The position numbers were made by a program, and so were the translations under genes. This document shows positions 41,097 to 50,170 of a stretch of 64,000 bases of DNA, piece by piece (positions within the stretch are counted from its first letter, which is position 1; every line of letters begins with the position of its first letter). The DNA comes from Paragyromitra xinjiangensis (lineage: Eukaryota > Ascomycota > Pezizomycetes > Pezizales > Discinaceae): positions 930,001 through 994,000 of the forward strand of contig JBCAMK010000017.1 in the NCBI GenBank assembly GCA_038503065.1, written 5' to 3'. Under the pieces are notes generated by a model, which was not told where the DNA came from, made no database searches, and was given only the letters and a program-made list of their open reading frames with translations.

Positions 41097-44000
41097 TCAG
41101 TCATCTATTTCGAGCTCATCTGGGCCCCCACGTCCAATAATCTGGTCTCTTAAAACTGCTGGAGGTATCTTGCCGATCAACGTGTCAAAGACCTTGTCTG
41201 TGCCTGCTATTCCCCCGAGGCTCTCCATAATTCCCCATGCATATAGCATAGGGCTCTGGCGTTCCCGCTGGGCCTTCTCGATCAATGTATCGATCGTTTG
41301 GAGATGAACTAGACGCTCGGTGTTTTGCTCCTCCTTTTGCCCGATGCGGCGGACCCGACTCCATGCCTGATGCTCCGATGCATAGGAAAGACCTTGCTCT
41401 ACCATGATGGTATCCGAGCACTGATAGTGAAGATTGATGCCCTCATTGCTGCAGAGATAGGAGAGGACCAGAACGTCGATTTCCTTGGTTTTATTGAATG
41501 AATCCTTTATTTTGTCACGATTCTTATTGCTTAGACCGCTATAGACAGTGAAGCAGGTAATCCCGAGCAGCCGAACGTACTAGTTTTATGTTAGAACATG
41601 ATCGAGCGATTAAGAGATCAAGTGGGGCCGACGCCAACGCCAACGCCAACGCCAACGCCAACGCCAACACTGACGCCGACGCCAACACTGACACTGACGC
41701 CGACGCCAACACTGACACTGACACTGACACTGACACTGACACTGACACTGACACTGACAGAAGGCTACTTACTTCTTGAATTAGCCATTGCGACAGAGGC
41801 CAATAGACCCACAATATAACCTTCTTCCCGCCCAACGTGACCAATTCGTGCAATCGATCTTTGAGTCGACCCAATTTTGGACTGCAGAATTCCATTGCCC
41901 GGACCATATCCTCATCGCTCATGTTGGCCATAGATTCCGGATAGAAATCTGTTCCTCTATCCGGCATTTGCTCATGGAACTTCGTCAGCAGAGATTTCAC
42001 CTTCAAACGGTGTGGATGGCCTTTATCTGCTTGGTCCTTGCTGAATAAGTTCGCCGTGGAAAACTCCTCGGCAAAGGAAGCATAGCCAAGCAAAGGGGAC
42101 AATGAAACCAAACGAATATAACGCCAGCGGGGGCCAAATTTATGGCCTGGAATTGGCGCTTGCTGCCCTTCTTCTGTTGACCTGCCAAAAGAAGCGCGCA
42201 TTTGGGCATGGTTGTCGACTAGGGAGGAATAAACATCCTTGGATCCGTCATCTGCGAACTGCAGGCGAGTGGTGACAGTCTTCATGACGGGTATATTGAT
42301 AATCGGCTTACCCACCCGAAACGGAATCCTGCTGACCATCGAGTGGCGGAGTATCAGAGTACGCAAAATCTCTTGCGCATATCCTCCCACTACCCGCAGG
42401 GAGTCTGACAAATGTTGCCGCTGGTTCGGGGTGATCATTCCTGTGCGCTGGAGGTGCTGCAACTTCGACGCTGCGTTATTGAGATTGCCCCAGACAAAGG
42501 TGTTCCAGGCTTTTATTGTGCAGTGGACATAGGAGCCATGTGCCTTATAATCCCGGAACGGATCTGCGACAGGAGTAAAGACTGCATCCAGATTGGTACC
42601 GTCCTCGCTGGGTCGATCAGGGTTTTGGAACCACGCTCCTAACTCGATGTCGTGTTTATTGGCAAACGTATCTGGGGGCAGGTTGTCCGATAGCCACTCA
42701 GGCCGCTGTAGGAACCGACATACCCACCAGAGGTCTGACATGGTACTTACTAGAGGGGTGGCTGTCAACATCCATTTGGCCTCTGGATTTAGCGAGTCCA
42801 AATGTTTTGCCCACATTGCCATGGCATTGTTTGGGTCGCTGCGGGAAAGTAGTCCTGTGCTGGGGCTAATGACGCCTGCTGGGGGGGCGCCGGACACTCG
42901 GAAGCGATGAGCTTCGTCAAGTACTAAACGCTGAAGAAGCAAGTCTTCAGTACCCCAAAATCTCTGGCCCCGGAAGTCCTTGTTGGCCCAACGTTTCATC
43001 AACGTTTCCTTTGTGGTAATGATGACATGGCGCCATGGGAATTTGCTGGCAGAGTTGATTTGGTGCCAGGCCCTCCTATCGAAAAAAGCGTTGCCGTAGT
43101 GGAGAATCGGAGTGAGTAGAGTGTTGCTACGAATCGCCTCTTGCCATTCCGAAATCATTGGAACCGGACTAAAGATCACAAACGTCAGAGTCAGGACTGA
43201 CAGTGTCAGAGTGAATGTCAGAGTGATTTGGTACCAGATTATCAATGTCGGTCCCATGAAGACCTTATCCGGGTTCCGGGGCTTCATATCTCCCTCCTTG
43301 AGTGTCCCTTCCCTTTTGGATCGTTCGTAGGTCCCGAGAGCCTGTTGGTAGAATTCCGTAGTCAAGTTTTGCTGGACCCGACGTGCTTCGTACTCATGAG
43401 CTTGAATACACAGTAGTCCCAGTAGTGTCATTGTCTGGTTGGTCCGAGTTAGTAATAAGAATAATATCAGAGTGATGTTGAACGGTTTGATTTAACACTT
43501 ACTTTACCCGTGCCGCAGTCGTCAGCGAGGAGTCCCCCACATGCTAAACCCTCTTCCTTTTCCTTCATCCAATTGATGCCGATTATCTGGTGGTCCATAA
43601 ATTTGAATGGAGGTTTGATCAATGGAAAAGCCCGTGTCGCCGGGTCTATGCCCAAGGCAGTGAACGACTCTTGGAGATTCTCCCTTTGGAAGATCTCGTT
43701 ATCCAGGATTCTGTGCAACCTAAATTAAGCGCCGACTGTCAGAGTGTACTGTCAGAGTGGGTTGTCAGAGTATGACTCGTACCATTCAACACTAGCTGTA
43801 TCTCCGTCGGCGTCATCGGGCCCTTCCTTCCGAGAGTCATCTCCAGTCTCACCAAGAACTATTTTATCGAATGGAGCCCAGGCAATTAGATCAAAGTCGG
43901 CATCTGTGTTGATCAGAACCTTTGGCCTGGGTTTAACCTGGCTGTCAGACCCGCCCGGCCAATGCGGGTGAGCCGCCGCGTAGGTTTCACTATTTCACCG

Positions 44001-45731
44001 ATATCTGGTTCCGACTGCGAGCTGGCCGAATCTTCGCTACTATCCGCCGCTGGGTTATCCCCCCCCCTCCCCCCCTTCCTCCCCCCCCCTCCCCTCCTTC
44101 TGCTTCCCCTTTCCTCCAGCTGTGCCCTGATCCTCCCCTTCCGTCCCCTCCTCCCTCTGCTTCCCCTTCCCTCTAGCTGCGCCCTGATCCTCCCCTCCCC
44201 TCCCCTCCTCCCTCTGCTTTCCCTTCCCCTCAGCTGCGCCCTGATCTTCTGTTTCATCCTCCATCGGGTCCTGCTCTTCAATGTGTGTGGGCGTTCGAGC
44301 AGCCAGGCCTGGTTGCCTAGGCGGGTTGGGCGCGGGGATAGCGTCTCCTGGGGCCAGTCAGGCATTTCAACATCTTGATCTTCAGGAGCTTCGTTGCCAA
44401 TGCGAAGGTTTGCCACTCTGCTGGTGGATCGCCGGAGGCTTTGGTCGGTCCTCTCCCTCTCCCTTGCCCTTGCCCTTTCCTCCTCGTTGTCTGCGGTATC
44501 ATTGTTTTCGTCCTGCGCTTCAGACTCTGACACTGACACATGGGGGGGAGCTGGAGCTGGAGCTTGTGGAGCGGTCGTGAATGATACCATTAAGATCCCC
44601 ATGCGGCTGGCATTGGATACAACGAACTCCCAATCCGCCTCGGTAAGCTCATAATCGTCCAGATCAAACTTCGGTTGCGGCGATGGCGTGGTGCTGGCCA
44701 AGTACTGAGCGACCTGTAACCCAAGGAAAGCCAGGCCATATTCGGTCTCTACCCAGCGCTCGAAGTCACCCCAGTACTGCAGGCGGCGTTGGATGTTTGC
44801 CTGAAACTTTAGGGTGCTCCTTTTCGGCACTTCCGGTGGGTAATTATCCCATACCATTTGAAGGTCGACTCGTTTCTCAATTGTGGGTTCCGGATCTCCA
44901 CGGTCTTCCACTCGAATCCTGCTGCGTGGTGGGCTCCCAGAGTCTCGCTGGGATGGAGCTGTACGGGCTGCAGGGACGGCATCGCGCCTTGCCAAAGTTC
45001 GAGACCGAGAAGTACTCCTAGCACCAATGCTTCTTCTAGCACCGGCCTGGGCCGAAGGAGAGCCTTGAGAGGTAGAAGGGGCCCGGGTTGCTGGCCGTCT
45101 CGCGCTTGAGGTGGCGGTCGAAGGAGTGGCGGTCGAAGGAGTGGCAGACAAAGAAGAAGTGCCTGCGGCTGCTGGTCGTCGAGATGCCCTTGGAGTAGTA
45201 GCTACAGAAGCCGGAGCTGAAGCCGCTGGCCACCTCGGGGTGGCAGCCGGGGTGCCGCCACTTCGTACGGCCTGCCGAGCAGCGCAGCCTAGGACCCGAT
45301 GGGCATCGCGAATATCGTTGAGAACTACGGGATCATTGGGACCAAGAGCAAAATAAACCCGAGCACCATCGACTAGGCCCTCGAGTATGGTCATATATTC
45401 CTATTTATATCAAGAGATGTCAGAGTGTACGATGTCAGAGTACGTGATGTCAGAGTGGGTGTTTGGATCGATATACCTGAAGTTTTCCCACAGGTTGCTG
45501 GCCGGCGGGGACAATATTCCTGGTGGTAACTTGCGCTAGTGAAGGCGACTGAGCAGTGGTATACTTCGTCTTCCATGCTACTAGCTCCGAAACGGCATCG
45601 GTAACAGCATCTGAGCCGAGGAAATCTTGCTTCTCCGACTTGTCCAACTTAAAGGCGGTTCTCACATTTTCGACGGTATAATTAGATGCGGCTATCGGCC
45701 ACTCTCGGATAGTACCACCTGCTTGTGCCAT
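41097..45731 (-). CDS. SNF2-family ATPase/helicase, seven exons, 1,371 aa
   Basis: Exons: 45731-45477, 45400-43991, 43937-43783, 43719-43503, 43434-43235, 43168-41773, 41579-41097. They join without stops; lengths and phases agree throughout. The N-terminal 500 residues are low complexity (Ala/Ser/Pro then Arg/Gly-rich) around a short conserved patch. The SNF2 core has MDHQIIGINWM, the Walker A GTGKT rebuilt across an intron, LIICPVPMISEWQEAI (motif Ia, also rebuilt), LVLDEAHR (motif II), LTATPLV (motif III), and in the C-lobe VLVLSYLCSNEGIN and QAWSRVRRIGQ (motifs V/VI). Such proteins are nuclear chromatin- or DNA-translocating ATPases. The Walker A context ADDCGTGK replaces the usual DEMGLGK. 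The 53-nt second intron is the least certain. An intact reading argues for selection or recent origin. Confidence 0.82.
41580..41772 (-). repeat. SNF2 intron 6 with hexanucleotide arrays
   Basis: 193-nt intron (donor GTAAGT, branch-like CTAAC, acceptor ACTAG). On the sense strand it holds an array of TGTCAG units grading through mixed units into TTGGCG units (about 41620-41760). Confidence 0.75.
43720..43782 (-). other. SNF2 intron 3 with three ACTCTGAC copies
   Basis: 63-nt intron, donor GTACGA, acceptor ATTTAG; joins SVEW to LHRILDN in frame. Three ACTCTGAC copies on the sense strand, each containing the fungal branch-site consensus CTGAC. Confidence 0.75.
45401..45476 (-). other. SNF2 intron 1 with three ACTCTGAC copies
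   Basis: 76-nt intron, donor GTATAT, acceptor AAATAG; joins VGKLQ to EYMTILEG in phase 0. Three ACTCTGACAT copies on the sense strand. Confidence 0.75.
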
Positions 45732-46280
45732 TGTCAAGTCGCTATCGGAATAGGTATGCTAGTACTGTCAAAGGAGTCGCTTGGGTGGAGGACTCGGATA
45801 GGCGAGTATAGACCTGTAGCTAGCCGGGTGAGCGGTCTCTTTATATACATAGTGGGGTATAGTCCTCTGACGTTGATTGTTCGATGTCTTCGATGCCCAA
45901 ATGCTGCTTCCCGAGACTGCAAGGGTGATGGTGGTTGTGGTGGTGGTGGTGGGTGGTGGTGGTGAGGCGGAAGCGGAGGTTGAGGTTCTTGTGTTTGTTC
46001 AATGACGTTGGCGGCTGGTCTAGCCAGGTTAGGTGCTTCCGGCTGCAGCCTCGTTTCCCGATCCGGCTCCAACTTCCAGTATCCCTTTAACAAGCAAACA
46101 AAGGCAGTCAACAGCCCCAACGAATTTGACCTAATACGTCCACCCAAATCTCGCCACGTCAGAGTTAGAATTGGTTGGTGTCAGTGTCAGTGTCAGTGTC
46201 AGTGTCAGAGCTAGAACCCTTTGTTTTTGCTTCGTTTGTTCGATTGTCTAACTTTAAGCAGCGATCTTGCCGTCCTTTCA
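45732..46280. promoter_or_regulatory. Divergent promoter region, SNF2 gene and Plavaka-2
   Basis: About 550 bp between the SNF2 start (minus) and the Plavaka-2 start (plus). Contains a GGT-rich run (45930-45965), a TATATA-like stretch at 45842, and a TGTCAG array at 46180-46208 just upstream of Plavaka-2. The minus-strand open frame here (45734-46147) is Pro/His-rich and low complexity; I do not support it as a gene. Confidence 0.45.
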
Positions 46281-46937
46281 ATGCCCTCTGGACTGGATTT
46301 TCTTTGTGGAATCTGTGGAAAGTCCTTTGTTAGCCCAGGTGGCTTGACTGTCCACCATCGTCGAACTCACAATAAGCAGTCCCGAGATCGCGTAAGGTTC
46401 AATGAAGACGACGCGGACAATGGCTGCCCTGGACAGGAGGAGGAGGAGGAGGAGGGGGGGGGTGCGCCCCGAAGACCGGATACTTTTCCTGATGCGGGCA
46501 TTGCTCTACCATGCCCACCAGCAACTCATCCATGCGATAGCCCCGATTGGCATCCTTTGTTTCCTTTTGAATCAAAACTACAATGGGACTTCTGCCGTAC
46601 CCATGTAGAGGAGAATACGGGAAAGGCCGCCCTGGATCGCATGATACGTCGTGGAATATTCAACGACAAGATCAATATTAAAAGTGCCAATCATTTCCGT
46701 GAGTTGATACATGCTATGGACGACGGACTTGACTGCGAATGGATGGAGGGTACGATTAATATCGAAGGTGAAGAGGTGGAATACTGGTATCGAGATCCAA
46801 TGGCAATCCTGAGATATCTTTTCGGCCACCTACCTTTCAAAGACCACTTGACTTATTCTCCGATAAAGGATTATGGTTCCGATGGCAAACGATTATATTC
46901 TGAGATGTGGACAGGCAACTGGTGGTGGCGGCAACAG

Positions 46938-47053
46938 GTAAAAGCCCTTCCAGTCTCGGCTCTCTGACTCCGACCCTGACACCAACTCTGACACTGACAC
47001 TGACACTGACACTGACACTGACACTGACGTTTATATTGACTTCTTCGAACTAG
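46938..47053 (+). repeat. Plavaka-2 intron carrying a CTGACA array
   Basis: 116-nt intron, donor GTAAAA, acceptor AACTAG. Contains ACTCTGAC and about seven consecutive ACTGAC hexamers on the sense strand. Confidence 0.75.
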
Positions 47054-48417
47054 GAGAATGCTCCCCAGGGGGCAACGATTGCGCCGATTATTATCGGTAG
47101 CGACAAAACAATGCTATCCACATTGAGCGGTGATAAGAGCACATGGCCAATATATATGTCGGTTGGAAACCTTGCGAAAAAGAAACGACGAGCCGTCAGA
47201 ATGAATGGGTTGGTCTTGCTTGGAATCCTCCCTAAAATCCCAAAGAACCCAGCAAGAGAAACGACGAGAAAGACCTTTCATGAGGCAATCCGGCAGATGT
47301 TGCGCCCTTTAGAATCCACAGGCCAGGAAGGGGCAGATGTCGTTTGTGCAGACGGATATACAAGGAAAGTCTTTCCCCGCATTGCGACATGGATAGCCGA
47401 TTACCCAGAAATGGTCACTCTGACATTGGTGAAGTCTATGTGGTGCCCTCGGTGCGAATGCACCCCCGACAACTTGAGTACTCTGACTGGGGCCCCGCCT
47501 ACCCCCAGAGATCCCACCCGCTATGCTCTAATGTCGACAGCGGAGCTTGAAGCCGTAGGGCAGTGGAGATTTGGTTTCGAAAACTTTGCCGTCCACCACG
47601 TCCACTGCAATATCTATCATGCAATCAATCCAGACCGGCTTCATCAATTACTCAAGGGTGTCCTGAAGGACCATACATGGAAGTGGGTATGTACATATCT
47701 CGTACAGGAGCATGGACCACACGTCATCGTGGAGATCGATCAGCGGTTCGCAGAGATACCCCTGTTTAGTGATCTGAAGAACTTCGGTCACAAATTTTCC
47801 CAGATTTCTCAGTGGACGGGGGCGGAATACAAGCACATGCTGAAGGTGTGGATCGGCGTCCTAACGCCATTTTTTAAAAGACGGCCGGAGCACTTGAGAT
47901 GTCTGAAACATCTTACTGAATTCATTATGTTTGCCGGCTATCACTCCCATACAGAGGACACCCTGGAAATGATGGATAAAGCAATGGCGGGCTACGAGTC
48001 TCTTTTGGGGAACTTCGTGGAATCCAGGGACTCTGGAAACTTTGACCGCATACCAAAGCTTCACATGATGCGCCATTACGCCGAGAGTATACGCGACTTC
48101 GGATCATGTGACAACTCTGACACGGAGCAAAGTGAAGCCGCGCATTCCTGGATGATCAAAGAGGCCTATCGATCAACAAACAAGGTAAAGCCGCTTTTGC
48201 AAATGCTAAGATGGGAGGATAGATTGTTCAAACTTAAAGGACGAACCATGCTGCTGCAACATCTGATAAATACCGGCTCACGATGGGCAACAGTCTGTTT
48301 ATCTCTTGTGGATGAGTTACGAGTCGGTCGGAAAGAAACGAAAACTGTCATAAGTGGGCATATTCCCAAGCAAATTTTGATGGGGAAACTGCAACTACCA
48401 CGCCACATCAACATGTC

Positions 48418-48525
48418 AGCGTCAGAGTTGACACCTACGTCAGAGTTGGCGCCTACGTCAGAGTTGGTGCCCACGTCAGAGTTGGCGCCCACGTCAGAGT
48501 TGGCATCCGCGTCAGAGTTGCTGAA
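48418..48525 (+). repeat. Coding minisatellite encoding TSEL repeats in Plavaka-2
   Basis: Six units of an 18-bp repeat with the core GTCAGAGTTG, translating as SEL-x-P-T. The motif is the same one that fills introns and spacers nearby, here kept in frame within exon 2. Confidence 0.8.
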
Positions 48526-49154
48526 GCTTGTACGGGATTATCTCTTTACAATCCAACCCGGGACGAACACTAGTTATCATTTGACACAATATCGAAGCAG
48601 TATCCCCTGGATTGCAGCACAAAAGGTTACGATGGGCACAGGAGTGGTGGCCAGCTTCCCTTCTCACAACGATCCCGAGGAATTCTACACAGAATTTGCG
48701 TGATGTGTGACCGATTGGAGGAGAGATGGCTCCCGGTACGACCACGTCCTCATTCAGACAGAGCCTGGGGTTAGTGGGCCTAACCAGAGCTACTTCAATG
48801 AGACTGGCTTGAAGCTGGCAGAGCTCATTTGTGTTTTCACCTTCATCGACAAGGTCCCCGATGGAAATAAAGACAACGGTCGTCCAAAGTTTCGCAAAAT
48901 AGGCCACGAACTGGCGTTGGTGGAATATCTGACTGTGATGAATGCCGGTAGACCTAACCCAAACAGCGGCATGATAGAAGTCCGTAAACACTCGGAGCTA
49001 TCGGATACCGGAGTCACGACAAAGCGGAGAATTATTCCAGTGAGCCGTATATCCCGTGCTGTTCACCTCATCGCTGTAGAGGTAGGTAAAAAAGGGCGAT
49101 ATTTCATTAACAACTACATCGATCTAGAAATGTTTAACACAGTTTATTAAGCAA

Positions 49155-49212
49155 AGTCAGTGTCAGAGTGTCGGTGTCAGAGTGTCGGTGTCAGAGTGTC
49201 GGTGTCAGAGGC
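49155..49212. repeat. GTCAGAGTGTCGGT array after Plavaka-2
   Basis: Four tandem units of about 14 bp immediately downstream of the Plavaka-2 reading frame. Confidence 0.75.
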
Positions 49213-49225
49213 GAAGTCCCAGTGT

Positions 49226-49333
49226 GTCGAGATCGAGGACAACAAGGAGGGAATTCCTCCAGACCAGCAGCGTCTCATTTTCGACGGCAAGCTAGGCTAC
49301 CCAGAAGGAGTCGACTTTGTACTTGGTCCTTAG
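49226..49333 (+). pseudogene. Ubiquitin-derived fragment, copy 1
   Basis: One frame reads VEIEDNKEGIPPDQQRLIF then diverges and ends in TAG at 49331. The stretch KEGIPPDQQRLIF is the highly conserved ubiquitin segment at about residues 33-45. The N-terminal beta strands and the C-terminal di-glycine tail are absent, and no start codon or intron-exon context is evident, so it is a captured fragment rather than a functional ubiquitin gene. Confidence 0.8.
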
Positions 49334-49403
49334 TCTTCGTGGTGGTTCCCAGTAGATCGGACGGCAACCACAGGACGCGATTACGGGAAATGTTTTCATA
49401 TTC

Positions 49404-49508
49404 GTGTTGGATGAGAACAAGGAAGGCATTCCTCCAGACCAGCAGCGTCTCATTTTCGACGGCAAGCTAGGCTACCCAGAAGGAGTTGACTTTGTACTTG
49501 GTCCTTAG
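49404..49508 (+). pseudogene. Ubiquitin-derived fragment, copy 2
   Basis: Second copy, 175 bp downstream of the first, with the same KEGIPPDQQRLIF segment, the same divergent C-terminal residues and the same TAG (49506-49508). The sequence after each copy is also duplicated, so the whole 175-bp unit was tandemly duplicated after the fragment had already diverged from ubiquitin. Confidence 0.8.
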
Positions 49509-49639
49509 TCTTCGTGGCGGTTCTCAGTAGATCGGATGGCAACCGCAGGACGCTATTACAGGGAATGTTTTCATATTCATGTTGGATTAGGATAGGTCTT
49601 TAGCTAGTACTTGAGGTGTTTCTGTTTCTTGTAGCATAC

Positions 49640-49960
49640 TAGTAGCGAAAGGGCTTATACTAGCGAACATAGTGAAAGCATGTCTAGTAGCGAATCAACG
49701 GGCTTACACTAGCAAACATAGCGAAAGCACGTAAAATAGTAGGCACGTCAGAATTAGTGGTAGACATGTCAGAGTTGGCGGTAGAGTGCACGGATATTAG
49801 CGAGCATGGTGAAAGCCCGCGGTAGCAATGCTAGCAAAATGGTAGACATGTCAGAGTTGCACGGATATTAGCAAGCACGGTGAAAGCCCATGGTAGCAAT
49901 GGTAGCAAAACGGTGGGCACGTCAGAGTTGGTGGTAGAGTGCACGGATATTGGCGAAAGG
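49640..49960. repeat. Imperfect tandem repeats with GTCAGAGT
   Basis: Three to four diverged units of about 70-90 bp built from GTGCACGGATATTAGCGA, GGTGAAAGCCC, GGTAGCAATG and CATGTCAGAGTTG blocks. 49961-50157 has no recognised feature apart from the terminal 13-bp inverted repeat at 50158-50170. Confidence 0.65.
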
Positions 49961-50170
49961 CCATGAAAGGAGAGTTAACACACAAAGCCTCCCAAAAGGA
50001 TACGGGAAGGCTACGAGATTGCTTGCTAAAGACGCCATACGCTATGAGAGACTACCAAAAGCACGGATATGCTATGGGAAGTGTGTGGTAGGACCCATAT
50101 GTTACACGAGACTACCGGAAATTGCTAAATTTTACCGTGGCCTACGACTTTTTTGGGGCTTTTCGCGACG

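Larger units (their letters stand above)
46281..49150 (+). pseudogene. Plavaka-type transposase with intron and in-frame TGA (Plavaka-2)
   Basis: Exon 1 46281-46937 starts MPSGLDFLCGICGK with a C2H2 finger; intron 46938-47053; exon 2 from 47054. Joined, the frame keeps the family motifs: YSEMWTGNWWW, IIIGSDKTMLSTLSGDKSTWPIYMSVGNL-type region, CPRC, PDRLHQLLKGVLKDH, KLHMMRHYAES and EQSEAAHSW. An in-frame TGA at 48701-48703 precedes a further 148 codons (to 49150) that match the C-terminus of Plavaka-1 (ending NNYIDLEMFNTVY against NNTIDLGTFNEIY). The protein is therefore C-terminally truncated at about 768 of 917 codons, or needs readthrough. A TSEL repeat insertion (48418-48525) lies in exon 2. 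The core upstream of the stop is intact. Confidence 0.8.
37445..50170. other. Candidate composite element bounded by a 13-bp inverted repeat
   Basis: CGTCGCGAAAAGC at 37445-37457 is repeated in inverted orientation at 50158-50170. The right copy directly abuts the break point of LINE 2e at 50171. Between them lie the DUF6532 gene, the SNF2 gene, Plavaka-2 and ubiquitin-derived fragments, all sharing the GTCAGAGT motif. No target duplication is visible and the left flank is not LINE sequence, so the boundaries are a hypothesis only. Confidence 0.3.

Noticed and set aside
45734..46147. Minus-strand 137-aa Pro/His-rich open frame upstream of the SNF2 gene
   Set aside because: Low complexity, overlaps the divergent promoter, and no splice arrangement joins it to the SNF2 exons convincingly.
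49226..49508. Functional ubiquitin gene
   Set aside because: Only about 20 residues of the fold are present and the C-terminal di-glycine is missing.
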